This document shows, piece after piece, positions 10,801 through 24,600 of a DNA stretch of 64,000 nt. Numbering within the stretch: position 1 is the stretch's first letter; every line of letters begins with the position of its first letter. Source of the DNA: Blastomyces gilchristii SLH14081 (lineage: Eukaryota > Ascomycota > Eurotiomycetes > Onygenales > Ajellomycetaceae); NCBI RefSeq assembly GCF_000003855.2, contig NW_003101667.1:1307860-1371859 (forward strand), given 5' to 3'. The notes beneath the pieces were generated by a model that saw nothing but the letters and a program-made list of their open reading frames with translations, did not search any database and was not told the origin of the DNA. A program made the position numbers and the translations under genes.

Positions 10801-12837
10801 ATGATCTCGTCACCGGCGTAACTGCCCACCCATTTCCAGTCTGGACAGGCCGATGTTTACTTTTCCCCCCAGCTAACTCAAGCAGGTGAACGGTTGGTTA
10901 CGTTACTATCCTCTCCTGTCACATTAAATTAGTTATCGTAGTTACCGGCCCGAGGGTCAATTATAAACAGAACTGAACAAATAATTAGGATAACCAATCA
11001 TCCCTCTTCCTGCAGTCGCTTGTCTCAGCCCTTTAGGGCCTTGCCCCCTTTTCGGTTCCCCTTCCCCTTTCCCCTTTCCCACACCCTCGCGTTCACCTAC
11101 CACTGACCGCCTTAACTGACTTTGATATATCGGCCAAAACCAGAATATTAAAGAAACAACCACGAGGAAAAGCATCCTTCGCTCATACGCAGTGCAATGC
11201 ACATGTGGTGGAAAGAGCAGCTTCCAACATCGGTGAACGATACATTTCGATGTAGATGTCAACCATGTGCGCAACCCTCCTATCCCCTCTTTTCTCATGC
11301 ACCCCTGGCTAATGCAAGGGAAGATATACCCCGCTCTCAGCTGGTCAATAATCCAACAGTGGAAAAGCAGGAGGTGATTTGTGAATGTGATTTTCGCTGG
11401 CTTCTTTGGGAGGTAGGTTATGTCCTCTTTTACAGGAACGGTAACACGAGAAGATCTGACATGTTCTCCCATGTTCCACTCCATGTTATCGTAACACTCC
11501 CATGTACAGGCGGGCGCAGCAGATTCAACGGATGTCAGCATCGTCGGGGCGTCTATCCGCCAACTCGAGCGGTGTAAATGGCGGGGTGTTGTATTGATTC
11601 ATATATCAGATGCCAGACAGATCTATCTATATATTTTTTTTTCTATACCTCTCTCTCCCCCCGATGGCTACCAAGATTAGATGCGCGGGTGTACAGGTGA
11701 CATGCATGCATAATCGCACAGAGCAGATAGATTGGTTATGCAATTCATCATGTTCATGTTCACGTACGCGGTTGTGCTTTAAACATAACATTCGACGGAC
11801 GTGTTTATTCGCACCCCTATCTTCGACTGTTGGCCTTGAGGCGCGAGAAGTCGTGGTGCATCGCCGAGGGTGAAACAACACTTCCTCGAGTAGAGTCGTG
11901 ATATTTATGCACATGCAACTCGTGAACTTGCGCATGCATCATCAACACGCTGGCCTGTTCAGAACGAAGACTACAGTGGCGGTGACAGATATGACAGGTT
12001 ACCCACCCTGCAGCAGTCAATCCCAATTCAGACGAATGGGAGGAAGGGGAATAAAAGTAGTTTCATCGAAAAATGAATCTTTCGATATACCCCAATTGCC
12101 TTGGTGGTTAAATGAATGTAGGGAGTATAAAAAATAATAAATGCTAGAATCTGAAGACGCCCAATTTTGTGTGGGTATATAACTCTAGAAACATGCCTCT
12201 AAAAAAGATTAATTGGTATGGGATGAAATAAAAGAGGTGAACACCAAAAACTACTTTGTGACCACGTCCGTCGTAAGTTGAAGTATTTGATAAAGGAACC
12301 ACGTAGAAAACATAACAAAATATGCCAGACCATTTGGTCTGCACTTAGTAGTCCTCCTTCCTTCATATAACTTCTTGCTTAGCTAGCAATCTTCAATCAA
12401 TCAAGCTTTACATCTTCCATCAAAAGAATAGTGTTACCAACGCCGCCCGGATGCCTTCTTCGTCTTGCTTCGTTGCTCTCGTCGCCCCAGTTTCTTGTTC
12501 TGGATGATAACGCATTCGAAGGATAAGGACTAGATAAACGAAAATTTAAAGTAAACAAAGAAGAAAGTGGAAAACAACATTGGGAAAACGATGGAATAAG
12601 TGACAAAAACAAATCAACAGCCATGAGAAACGTGATCAAAAAAGGACCGACCCCCAAACGCCGCAGTTCAAATCAAATAAAAATAGTGTCTATGCGCTGT
12701 AATGTGCGATCATCCATGCAAAGGTAAAGCGAAATAGCGGCTCCCTCCTCAAATGATAGAGAAAAAAAGTGAAATATAATACAACGCCGTCTAGAAAAGG
12801 AGTAACGGCAAAAGAGAATAATGAAATTTTTTTTTTT
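7821..12837. other. Five-kilobase gene-poor region
   Basis: No open frame with family likeness was found here on either strand. Frames such as 10957-11541 (minus, 194 codons) have odd composition and no visible domain. Visible content: an A-run at 8547-8560 leading into GAA-rich purine sequence, an A-rich patch near 9955-9970, and T-rich stretches. The left part should include the promoter and 5' leader of the 1133-residue gene; the right end (about 12100-12837) is probably the 3' untranslated region of SEN1. No tRNA-like T-loop signature was spotted. Confidence 0.4.
8547..8587. repeat. Purine tract (A-run followed by GAA repeats)
   Basis: Fourteen A residues at 8547-8560 are followed by GAAGAAGAAAAAGAAG-type purine sequence up to about 8587. 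On the minus strand this is a long pyrimidine tract. It is a simple low-complexity repeat. Confidence 0.8.
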
Positions 12838-15623
12838 TCATCTTCTTTTTGGCTGAATAAATATGCTGGTTGGCTTCTTCTTTCTCATGGGTGGCGGACC
12901 TCTGCCTTCGGCATTTGGGCGCGGAGGCGGCTTATTAGGACGTGATGTGGAAGGTGGTAGCTGGGCGGTCTGTCGGGTAATGCTGTTAGTACTTTGCTGT
13001 GCCCATTTATGAGAGGAAGGGGCAAAAATTTTTGTCATAGCTTACATTTGCCGTCTGTTTCTCCGGTCCTGTCCCAGGACGAGGACGCGGAGGTTGTTGG
13101 GTTTTGGAGTCTATCGGCTGATGTCGCTGGCCAGATTTTGAGGGTATCACCAGATCCTGGAACGAGAGTTAATAGGCCAGTAAAAATATAAACTGGGTTT
13201 TATCATATCATCGAAAATTAATGCAAGAGAAGACTTACGCTGGTGGGAGGAGTAACAATATGGGGATCTATTTTCTTCCCTCGCGGCCCCTTTGGTGCAT
13301 TCATAGGTGCACCGAATTGAGCGTTAAACTGCGCATTGGGTTTTCGAACTTTCACATTTGTGCGGGGATTAGGAGGCTCTGTTTCCATCCGTTTCCGCTT
13401 GCCGGAATTTCGCTGATCAGTATTTGGTAAGTCCCGTTTTTGATTAGGCAATACTGCAGATGACGGCACATTTGAGGCAATTTTCGGGGGCACTTGGATA
13501 ACTGGCACTTTCGGATCGTGGTCGCCAAGCTGTCTTTTCCGCTGCCGTTCGAGATTTGCTTTTAGGACCTGAGCATGTTGATGCTCCTCGCGAGCGATTC
13601 TATCCTTCTCCCGTTTGGAGAGAACAACTATTGATGTGCATGCGCGCGCTAAATGCCCAATGCCGCCGCACTGGAAGCAGCGTTCTGCCTCGCAATCTCG
13701 CTTGGAGTGCGAAACATCTCCACATCGCCAGCAGGCACCGCGGCTGGCCAACTTGGCCTCCGTGTTATCGCAGTTTGTCGTCATATGCTCGTAGCTCCCG
13801 CAGAATCCACACATGGCTAATTCATTCAAGCCAAACTTTCCTCCTGAAGGCCCTTCGGGTCCAGTGGAAGGCACTAGTTTTGGGCTGTGGCCTGGTGTGT
13901 CTCTGGAGGAAGTAGGGTGGTTGTCAGGAATGCTGGAGAGGCGGCCTATTGAAAGAGCAGAGGACGGACGGCTACTTCCATTCCAACCCGGCGTCACAGA
14001 TCCAGTTCTCGACGGCGTCGAGCTCTTCGCGCTCGGAGCGTCGATCATCTCCACATCTCCCAACTCCTTATCCAGACTGATTTGCGGCTTCTGCAAGAGA
14101 TGCAAGACATCTCCTTGGGTATACAGATTTCTCGACTGAGCGTCAGTAATCAGCCCGTTCCAAAATTCGCCTTGGACGAGTGATTGTGAATTCCCAAGCA
14201 CCCAAAGTGATGATTTTGCACGAGTCAACCCGACGTTCATGCGGCGAATATCAGCCAAGAAACCGATGCCACGGTTTGACGCTCGCACGCAAGAGAAGAT
14301 AATAACTTCACACTCTCGCCCCTGGAATGCGTCCGTGGTATTAAACTCGACCTTGGTGAAAATTGAATTCCCATACTTGTTTGCAAACTGATTTTTCATT
14401 TCTCTAAGTTGACCTTTGTACGGAGTTATAATTCCGATCCTGCCCGTAAAGTCGTAAGTCCTGTAATCAGTAATCAACCGCTCGTAGAGTTTCATCGCCA
14501 CGCGAAGTTCTGCTACATTTACCAACGAATGGCCCTTTGGAGCGCTCGAATGCAGTCCTTGCACATCGAAAAACCGATATGGACCCAGAAGCTCACTCTT
14601 ATGCCATGGCCGAACGCGTAGTTTAGCCATACCCGGCCCATCTTGAAGCCGTCCGTCGTAAAATGCAGCGCTTGGGAAACGGCTGATTTCCGGATGCATT
14701 CGGTACTGGGTATCGAGAAGATGTACATCTTTAGGGTGATTGGCTTGCATTCTGACGAACAAACTCTGTTCATACTGGAAGCGTGACGCGACTTTCGACA
14801 GAACAGTTGGCGGCAATTGCTTAGGATCACCGACGAGGACACATTTGGAACAACCATACTTGAGAGGGATAAGAGCACTAAGCTCAATAGACTGTGCCGC
14901 CTCATCGATAACAACCGTTTCAAATTCGATGCTCAGTGACTGAAACATTTCATGGCCGCTTCCGCTTAAAGTTGCACATATTACATGCGCTCCATCAATG
15001 ATCTCCTGCTGAACCTTTTTTCTTGCAAGGTCAGCATTGCGGGCAGCTGCCTGGTTACTATCCCTGGCATTATCAATAGCCTGACTAAGCTGTGCTTTCT
15101 TCCGTTTCAACAGATCGAATTCCCGCTCCAGCTCTGATGGAACGCCTTGCCCCTTAGCACGGCACTGATCAAGTCTATCGCGGACTTCGTTGAATTGAGT
15201 ACAGGCCTCTTTGTGCTCCGAGTAGTAAGTTTGTAGGTCCTTCTCATTACCGTTTTTGCGACCATTTTGTCCAAGCTTTGCGTTCACAAGCTCATCCAAA
15301 GTTACATCAATGACATTCGAGTTTATCGCATCGCTTCGCCCGAGGCGGACAACAGAGATATTTTGCTTTTGTCCACTCGATGTGACAACCCCCTCCTTGA
15401 ATCGCATGACCAACTCATCAACTGCTGCATTACTCGGTGCACAAACAAGTAGCTTCTTGGAGTTCGTGGTTCGTGTAGCTGGTTTTAAATTGACCGATGA
15501 GCCAGGGCGAGCAATCTTTTGCTCAGCAAATACAGGGGTCAAGATCGCACCAACCAAGGCGACAATTGTTTTCGTTTTGCCCGAACCAGGAGGGCTAGCA
15601 ATCATAATTAGTACTACTAACCC

Positions 15624-15654
<31 letters not shown>

Positions 15655-18600
15655 GTTATTTCATGCATACCCCTGAATCAATGTGAAAGCGTCATTATCC
15701 ATAGCCGACCTGACAGCTTTAGCCTGGGCTGGGTTTACATTGTAGGTGTCAATGATGGGCTTCAGAGACTCTGGTGAATAGTTCAATATAGGCGACGGCT
15801 TGGCTCTAATGATTTCCTCACTCAAATCGTAATACTTTAGTGCCATCAAGGCTCCGTATTCTCTTTCCACGGGTGTCAAAGACGTGACCCGAACGCCAAA
15901 AATAGAAGTTCCCGGTAAAATTGAATTGACGAGTGGATTCGAAGGATTTATGCGATAGGAAATTTCCATCATTCCTTTCTTTTTACTCGACCGGAAAATC
16001 CTTGCAAGACAATGAGGGGCCTTTTCATTAGAGGTTGGGTTGCTCGCCTTCGATAACAGAACTAAATCTGACTCCCCCAATCCCAAATCCTTAGCCTCCG
16101 CAGGTTGCATGAAGGTAGTAACCTCAACAAAGGCATCCACAGACATGCGGTTTGAAACTTTAATTTCAAAGGCTTTGAAACCGCCTTCTTCTTTCGCTGA
16201 CTGGAAACTTTGCCATGCTTCTAATATCAACAGGGGCTCGAAAGTTCTTTGGTAATCCGCCGCGTCAGAGAAAGTATTCGAAACGAGACTATAATCTGTA
16301 CGGCCAGAATTCGGAGGAAGGTCACCATTTGCGAAGAATTCCCAGCTCAGCAAAGTCCTATGAAGCAGTGACAGATCTGGAGAGAGCCTCGCGCGCATAT
16401 CCTTAGCAGACCGCACAATTTTGGTTTTCTTAACAGGACCGCGTTGGCTTAGTAACTTCTTCCTACTCTCTTCATATGCCTTTACGGCATCCGGCTTAGA
16501 CATCGCCTTTCGTCCGAGCACATCTCCTTCATCATCCTCCTCGCTATCGTCATCCGAATCTGACCCGGAGACCATCATACTCTCAACAGGTCCATGCTCG
16601 TCAATATTAACAGTAATTCCTTGCAATCCAGAGCCTTGATTGGCAGTTTGGGACGGGATCATCTTCTTTTTCAACCGAGCCAGCTCGGCCATATCACGCC
16701 GCTTCTTCTCTTCCTTCTCTCTTTCACGTTTCTCACGAAATGATAGGACGTTTGTGACGGGTTTGATCGACCTAGGCACACTTTTTGATGGAATGGCAGG
16801 CTTCTCAGGGCGTTTTTGTGCAGCAATACGGGCCTTGTTGAGCTCCACGGATCCCGAGAGTTGCATGAGCACTTCATCTGGGATTTCATCGTCGAATTCA
16901 TCCTCATCACTTCCAGAAATCCTGGAGGGGCTTGAAATACCAGTAAGATCGATCGGCTTTGCATATGAGGTGATGGTACTTTGTTTCTTCTTTGGAACAG
17001 CAGCCGGTGGCACCGTTACGAATGGCTTTTTATAGTATGACTCTAGAGCTCTCACAAGCTCAGCCTTTTCCTGCGCAGTTATGATAGTTTTGATCGAGGA
17101 TGTCCGAGCCACATCTTCAATATACTTCAAAGTGTCTGGAGCCAGAGTTACGTCTAGTTCTCCCATGCGGCGGAGAAGCTTCGCAACAAGCCCTACTAAA
17201 GTAGTCGCTAAATAATCATCCTTCAAACGAAGCCATTTAACCATTGAACCCATTGTGGCGGCAGGTGCTTTGACTAAGTTTTCCCTAGCCGACTTGGACT
17301 CGGACGGATCAAATTCGGAAATACTGCTGGCAAAAATAGTGAATTGGTTGAAAAGGAGGTCCGCAAATTGGATAGTATCGCGGCAGAATTCTAGCATAAC
17401 CATCCTATCGTTCCCCATCAAATGCCAGGTTTCCGTCTGCTGGAATATAGTGGTGAGAGCTTGCCATTGATACTCCCATAATCTTTGAAGCGAAACGGCT
17501 TCCACACGATCAACCAGTTTTCGGGTTCTAAGAATTCCTGTTTCAGAGTCACATAGCACATCTATAATATCAGTTCCAGTTTTAAGCATTCGAGGCGCAG
17601 ATGCAAAGGTTCTCATGTTGGATATTCGTCGGAACGAGAAGCTGAACCCGTACATCGTTGTTGCACAGAAGGACTGTAGAAGGTGAGATATTGCTTCTTT
17701 GCGGCCAGACTGGCCACTGATAGCTTTGATAAGATCTACAGCAGCCTGATAAGTGTTTAAATCTGCAGAAAAAAGTGCCGATATCAACGAGCCATTCGTG
17801 TCATGGCTCTTAAATAAATGATCCAGATGTTCCGGCTTGAAGTCAGCTAGCCTTTCAAGGATCTGACAGGCAAGGTGTGTCAAATGTCCGTAGATTACGT
17901 TGAAATGCGTTTTTTCTTTGCTATTCTCGCCCTTAGTGGAGAACTTTTCCAGTCCAACAAGGGGCAAGATACCCATGAGAGCCGCGTTGGACAGCCCGAG
18001 GTTATCCTCATCCAAGTGCTGGACAACTGCATCCCAAATCTTAGCAGAGTATGTGCTCACGCCATGTGCCATGGGTTTCTGACGAAGGATCACCTCGTAA
18101 TCAGACTTCAGGGACTGACACTCCAGGGCAAGGGCGTTTCGAATAACATCCACGCATAAGCCGGAAATAACCTTCTTGTTTCCTTCGATTTGAAAGTCAG
18201 GAGGCTCCATGAAATGATTGATATTATCGCTGGTAACTTCAAGCGTGTCGGATAGAACAACCCTGGCGACCGAACCTCTCGTTGACTCGTTATCTGTGAA
18301 GGTCCGCAATGTGGAAACGAGAGTAGAGAGTCCGATTCGAAAGCAAGTATATCTCGAAATGGCTGGAAAGCGGGATTCCTGTAGCCTGGTGAGAAGTTGG
18401 AAAATAAGCACTCGGCATGCTTGAGGTTGATGTGCCCCTTTAAGGGAAGCCATGAAAGGCTCGATCCACGAGAGCATATCCGATAAAGGCGATGGTCTCT
18501 CAAACGCATCATCGTCGCGCGGCTCAAGTAGAAATTCATCGAACTGAGGGTTATAAAAGATCTGTTCAATGATAGCTTGCGGGGAAATGGTTTGCATGGC

Positions 18601-19775
18601 ATCCCAGAAATCACTCGGGGCCTTCTCAAGGAAAATTTGGATGGTGTTTAATAGTGAACGTAAACCTGGAGTCGGAACGGCAAGGTGGTCAACTGATAAT
18701 CGACAGGGGTCGATTTCCAAAGCTCTAAGGTTGTGCGTAATTTGTTCTTTATCGAGCCGCTTTACAATAGTATGAATGCCAGCCCATAGCCTCTGTACCA
18801 GCTCCGGCTGAACAGGTTGGCAGGATGCTTGACGAAGAGCTGCAAGAAGCGGTTCCTTGATGGCCCAGTCGAACTCCGGTGTGGTAGGCGGCGCCTTCAT
18901 TCTTCCCCATGAATTAAAAGCCCAACGTTGCCGGTGTTCATTTGCGTCAAAAAGAAATCGAGTAGTCGCAGGTATATATTCTGGCATCTTCAACGTCCGA
19001 TTGCTCTGCACCAAGGTAAACGGCTCATCAAAATGGGCGCGGAGTATTTCGTCCTCATTCAACATGGCCTTTGAACTCATGGCTTCGAAAATCGACAACA
19101 AGGCCGCACGGTCCAAGATCGAAAGACTCCGCTGTTGAGGTGCAGCAGTCTTCAATGTCGCTGTTGCCCGATCCAAATTCTTCACAATCCGCGTGATATC
19201 CCGTTCATCGATGATTTTGCCAAACTTTTCGACCTCAAACTCATCGTAGCTCTCCCCCAGCATATCCATTAGCCACACCTTTCCCTTATAATATTCCTTG
19301 ATGCACAGCTCGCATTTTTCCAGGTCATGCTCGATCCGTCTCCATATCCACTCCTGTTGGATTTCGACTTCATCACCGCTGAACGCAAGAAGGCGCATGC
19401 ATGATAGGAATTTTTGCCTTCGCAAGGCGGCATCGGATATACGGCTGAGGTTTTCGACATTGGGTTTCACGTCTGGACTGGTGGAGTCAAGTGATTGGAC
19501 ATGTTCATCATTATACTGTCCCATATCATCGTCGTTTTGGCGGGGACAGAGCATATGGAGCTGCTCCGGGAGGGCTTTCAGTTCCCTATAGGCACGGAAA
19601 TGGCATTCAGAAATTGCCAGCGGTTAGCAAGGGTGACAAGCAGTTTCGCAGGCATAATGGGGCCCGCTAGAGAAAATGGATATCAAACGAAGAAAGTTCC
19701 CCATCCGGTCAATGTGCGAAAGCCAAAAGAAATCACCAGGAGCACTCACTCGAGAACATCCATCAGTTCCGCCAT
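12838..19775 (-). CDS. SEN1: SEN1-type superfamily 1 RNA/DNA helicase
   Basis: Five exons on the minus strand: 19775-19750, 19585-15671, 15594-13239, 13156-13046 and 12969-12838, about 2179 residues; yeast Sen1 has 2231. The long N-terminal part is the helical Sen1 N-terminal domain. The helicase core follows: GPPGSGKTKT (near 1314, P-loop split by intron 2), VIDEAAQS (Walker B), GDPKQLPP, QYRMHPEIS, DAFQGRECE and NVGLTRAKSS. A cysteine-rich stretch after the core has CCHC-like knuckles (CWRCGDVSHSKRDC and CFQCGGIGHLARAC). The tail ends in basic residues (MRKKKPTSIFIQPKRR), likely a nuclear signal. Sen1 resolves R-loops and terminates non-coding Pol II transcription. Exon 1 is only 26 nt (MAELMDVLE). 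Intron 2 (15595-15670) carries a 27-nt homopolymer. All motif residues are intact. Confidence 0.95.
15624..15650. repeat. Homopolymer inside SEN1 intron 2
   Basis: A run of 27 A on the plus strand is a poly-T on the SEN1 coding strand. It fills the middle of a 76-bp intron that interrupts the P-loop codons. The branch region (TAGTACTAAT) lies between the run and the 3' splice site. Confidence 0.9.
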
Positions 19776-21655
19776 GGTTCAAAGCTGGGCCGTGGCTAGG
19801 ACAAGCTTCCAACCAAGAAGGATTGTAAACAAGAAAAGATACAATCTGATCAGTCGTAAAGAATCGTAAATGATAAGAGGTGCCCCATATCACTCTACAC
19901 ACTCCATCATGGTTCCTTTTACATGTGTCTGCAAGAAGTTGAATGCTTGGTCGTTGTGCCGCCGCCCGAGACACGCTTATATTAGAAGCAAATGGGAGTA
20001 GGCAAGCTTTGTCCGCCCCGTTTATTCCAGTTCCAGCCAGCACAGTTCGCTGATTTCAAAGGCAGCAAGCAGAGGGGGAAAGAAGGGCACTATTATTATA
20101 TTTCAGAGTGAAATTTATTTGCCCGCGGGGTTTAGTTGTGAAAGCAAAGATGATGATGGATTGAAGTGACCGCGGGACAGGCGCGCTTAGCACGCCAGTA
20201 AAACCTCTTTGAGTCGTCTGCGCTAACTATTTAGTTAAACCGCGCGACTTTTCGTGTCTCGCATTTTGTGGCGACTTGAGGTAAAGTCGCTCGAGGTGAA
20301 AACTTGATCAAAGGCGGTTCAAAAGCACCTTTGAAAGGGGAATGATCTATTCAAATTGGACATCTTTAGTGATGTTCGAAGAAATTCTCGTGTGCTGCCT
20401 CTTTCCACGAGTTCTAGCTTGACTCCGGCCGTAGTTATATCGGATATACCCCCCATATGCATTTTATTTTATATATTTAAGTATTTTCTATCACCAACTT
20501 TCATCGCATCCGACGTAGATTTCAGATCTCCGAAATATCTTTCTGAAATTCTTATGATGTCAGCAGAATTTAATTATGAAGCACTCATTATCAAAATTTC
20601 AGCTTCTTGTTCACGCATTTTGTCAGTCAACAGCACTTCTCGTATCCCCGTTGTTGCCCCCCTCGCTACCATTTTCTTTTCACTATATCAGGCCTGTTAA
20701 CAACAAATGTCCAGTTACACTAGATTGAGGAGTATCTTGGGAATCAGTACGTGGACCTCAAGTGACCAAACAAAGCAAAATGTAGGCCCAGGAACGGGCA
20801 TGACAACAAACGACAGAAGAGTTACGGATGGCTAGTTATTACGATCGAGAAAGACGTAGTTAAATTTTTTTTTTGTACGCACTATGTACATCAGGACACA
20901 GTTAAACAGGGAGAAAGAAAATGCAAAAGAAAAGTGAAATCAGGATGGGGAAAAAGGGGGAGAAGGGAAGGGAAAGAGGTAAGAATAAGTGTTAAGGTAG
21001 GTATAGCCTGGTTTCAGGGTTGCGCGAGGAATAAAATATATATCAGGAAGAACGATAGATATTTACCGATTACCGATTAGAGCCAAGAAATAATAGAAAA
21101 AAAGGGGATGGGCGGCATGAAGAGGGTTGGAAGAGAAGAAATGAAGCAAACGGCGGCAAGAGGAAGAAACAAAAACAGAAAGTTGGTTATATACTAAAAT
21201 TTTGAAAAATTCGTAATTCCACGCGCTGGTCAAAGAAAAAGAAAATACCAAAAAGTGTACAAGTTTCCCCTCCCCTGAAAATCCAAAAGTCAAACATGCA
21301 ACAAGTTGAACGCCTCTAATGGTAATAATGTTTTAGAAAACAGGACGGAAAAATGGAAAGGAAAAAGGGAGAGGGTCAAGGGGAAGCAAAGCAGATTTTG
21401 ACGCTCATGCAAGATCTTTTGGCGCAGAAATAAAATGGAAGGCACAGTTGAAAAGTGACACAGCTTAATAATAGCAAAGGGAAAAAGGGAAAAAAGGAGA
21501 ATATATGAAAGCGAAAGAAGAGTCATCAGGGGCATAGTGGCGGTCAGTAAACAGTATACATTACAAAGGTTGAACATAAGAGAAAAAAAGAGATTCGGCG
21601 GAATGATGTAGAGAAGTCGGCGGTGGTTTGGATTTGTTGGGTATAGCGGCTCATA
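19776..21655. other. Intergenic region, SEN1 promoter and P4-ATPase 3' end
   Basis: About 1.9 kb separates the SEN1 start from the stop of the P4-ATPase gene; both genes are on the minus strand. The right half (20850-21650) is purine-rich on the plus strand (GAAAAAGGG-type runs) and probably includes the 3' untranslated region of the ATPase gene. The left half should hold the SEN1 promoter. No gene or RNA is recognised. Confidence 0.4.
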
Positions 21656-24600
21656 TTAACCTTGGTGAGTTGACTCCATGCGACTGAGCATCGCGGCGGA
21701 GGTAAAGTCACGGGTGGCTTCAAAGCTGCTCCTAACCGGTTCCATAGACTGTCGAACGCGGTCGTATGACGGTCCGAGGTCAACTGATTGTTGCTGTTTA
21801 TGTCGGAATTCTAAGCTTGCGGTGTATCCTGTTCCATCGCTTCCATTTTGACTTCTCGGGTTGTGAGTTGCTGCAGTGGGGGCGACGGATGGTGGGTATA
21901 TCGGTCGCTCGTCTTCAGGAATAGATTTCGATCGCTTCGTTGACATATCCATGGGTTTCCCAAGCTCTGTGGATGCGGGGGACAAGTCTCGAGCAGTCGG
22001 AGGAACATACGCCTCATAGTCATCCAAGTATTTGAATTTCCCCGCAACAACCTGTTCCCGAATGATGTCCACGTCTCTCGGGAAATATATCTTTTGGATT
22101 GATTTGATCGCAAATCGAGGCGACAAGCACATCGTCACGGTCAAGAAGGTCAAAGCCCAAAAGGCGAGCGTGCCAAATACCTCCTGACCAGCCTCAAAGA
22201 ACTGGCCAGAGCTCTCCACTGAGGTATAGACACCCGTCCAGAAAAAGATGAGCAGGGTGCTAATTATATTGATGAGAACGGTCAACCAATCCCAGCGATA
22301 GGTGTTCAATAAAATGTAAGTGTTGCTAGCAATCACAGCGGAACAGGCCACAAAGACTCCCATACGCATCCGATCACTGAGGTCGAGTCCGTTATCCGTT
22401 ACTCCAGTGGCGGGACGATAAACGAGGTAGGTCATGAAGAAGCACATAATAGACTGGTATAGCCCGTCCAGCATATAAAGCCTGTGGATTCAAATATGTT
22501 AGAAAATTGTTAGATTATTCGGCAGGGTGGGAAAAATCTACTCACCAGAACTTCTTCTGTGTCCATTCCTTCTGCTCGATACCAGTTTTATAAAGCTGTG
22601 GGACAGCCAGAGAGACCCTGTCGTCCACATCTTGGTCGAAGATACCCATCAATATAACAGGGAGAGATGTAAAGGCCAAGTTGACCAGGATGATGTACGT
22701 GAAGTCGAAAAGGTAGGAGCCATCGAAGTTGTTGTATATCGAATACCAGAAGAGCGCAAACGTCCATACAAGATTCTACAAAATGAGTTAGCAGGATACA
22801 CGTAAGCAAGAGGTCGAAACCAAGTAAACAACATATGCACGCGTACCTTGTAGAAGAAATTGGCAATAGTCTCACCAAGCCGTCGATAAGACCATCTTCC
22901 ATGGACGAGGACGAGACGCTGAAGGAATCGGAACTGGCCAATTGCGTAATCTGATGACATGACAGCCTGTCGGCCTTCCTCACCGGCGATGCCAACTCCC
23001 ACGTCGGCTTCTTGGATCATCGCAACATCGTTCGCGCCATCACCAATAGCAAGTGCCATGACGTGCAACCCAGTCTTTACCATATGCACAACGGCGGCTT
23101 TCTGAGCAGGGCTAACTCTGCAGCACAGCACGGATTTGCACTGCTTGCATAAGAGGAGGAATTTCTGCTTTAGCTCCGGGGTAAGCATGAGTTTAAGTGC
23201 GTCTCCATCCACAATGAGTGCATGTGTCGCAGCTGGTGGTTCGTGGTTGCTTTGAGCAGCGATTAGCTCTTCGTCAGAGCCAGTAAGACCAAACTTCGCC
23301 AAATTCGTGTCAAGTTCATATGCGGCCGAGTCAGGGTCGTCCTTATCGATATTGAAAACGATCAACTCCATCTCGTTGGAGAGCAGATTGCACGAAAATC
23401 CAATATTAATGGCAGTTTCAACCTTATCTCCTGTAAGGACCCATAGCTTGATTCCAGCAGTCGCCAGGAGGGAAATAGTATCGGGGACGCCATCCTGCAG
23501 CCTATCCTCAATGGCAGTGCCACCAAGAAGGGTAAGTTCCTGCTCAATGGCACTTGAGACTTCCTCGAGCTTCACGTCACGGTCAGTGAGCGACTGCGCA
23601 GCCAAATCATGAGACTTGTTCCATTCTTGGTATTCTTCTTCACTCAACACTCTCTCGGCGACACAAAGGGTCCGCAGGCCTTCCCTAGCGAACATTTCAA
23701 GGTGCTCTGCAGTCGCCTTTCTAAGGAGTTGTTGTTGCCCACGAGCCAGGCGAGAATAGATTATACTATCGGCACCTTTGCAGAACAAGATAATTTTTCC
23801 ATCGGGCATGCGAATAATTGCGCTCATCCGTTTTCTTGATGAGTTGAATTCCAAAGTGTTCAGAACCGTATACGACCGTTCTTCGCCCATAACGTTCAGC
23901 CGAATGTCGTCACCCGATCTTCCCAGCACAGTAAACCCGCAGTCTCGTGCAGTCGCGACCAGCGCTGCTTCATCAGGAGATTGAGCTTTGAATTCAATCC
24001 TAGGAGGGTCACCTGGAGTACGTTCTGTTATAACTGTATGGCATAGAGCCAAGGCAAGCATGAAATGCTCGTTGGCGGCTTGCTGCTCCTCGCCAGCGGT
24101 TCCAGAAAGGTGAGAGACGAAATCGGGAGAAACAAACGTAAGTTCTTCATCATGGAGGTAAGGATTGTCATGGATAGAACGAAGCTGTTGGAGCATTTGA
24201 ACGCGAGATTTGGCAATAGTTTCATGAGCCCTTTTGGAGACTTCTTCCACGTCGATACCCTCGCGACGCTGCATTCCAGCCATAGCTTCTGTGTAGGCTT
24301 CACCGTATGAAACGCCGTTGATAGTGCATTTCTTGAATTCCATCACGTTCTGGGTCAGTGTCCCCGTTTTATCGGAGAAGATATACTCGATCTGCCCAAG
24401 GTCGTCCGAAATATTCCATGACTTGGGCGTGCAAGGATAACCAAGTTTGTCGTAAAACATGAAAGTGTCGCTGTGAATGAAGATGGCCTGTGCGGTTCGA
24501 ACAATTTCCAGGGATATATAGAGCGAGATAGGGACGAGATTCTGATAGAGAATAACGGCAGCCCAGAATGTGACAAAGCCGTCGACAGGAGGCGAGCCGC

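Noticed and set aside
10957..11541. Minus-strand open frame of 194 codons in the gene-poor region
   Set aside because: It has no recognisable domain, an odd low-complexity basic end and no supporting splice or promoter context; it is judged a chance frame.
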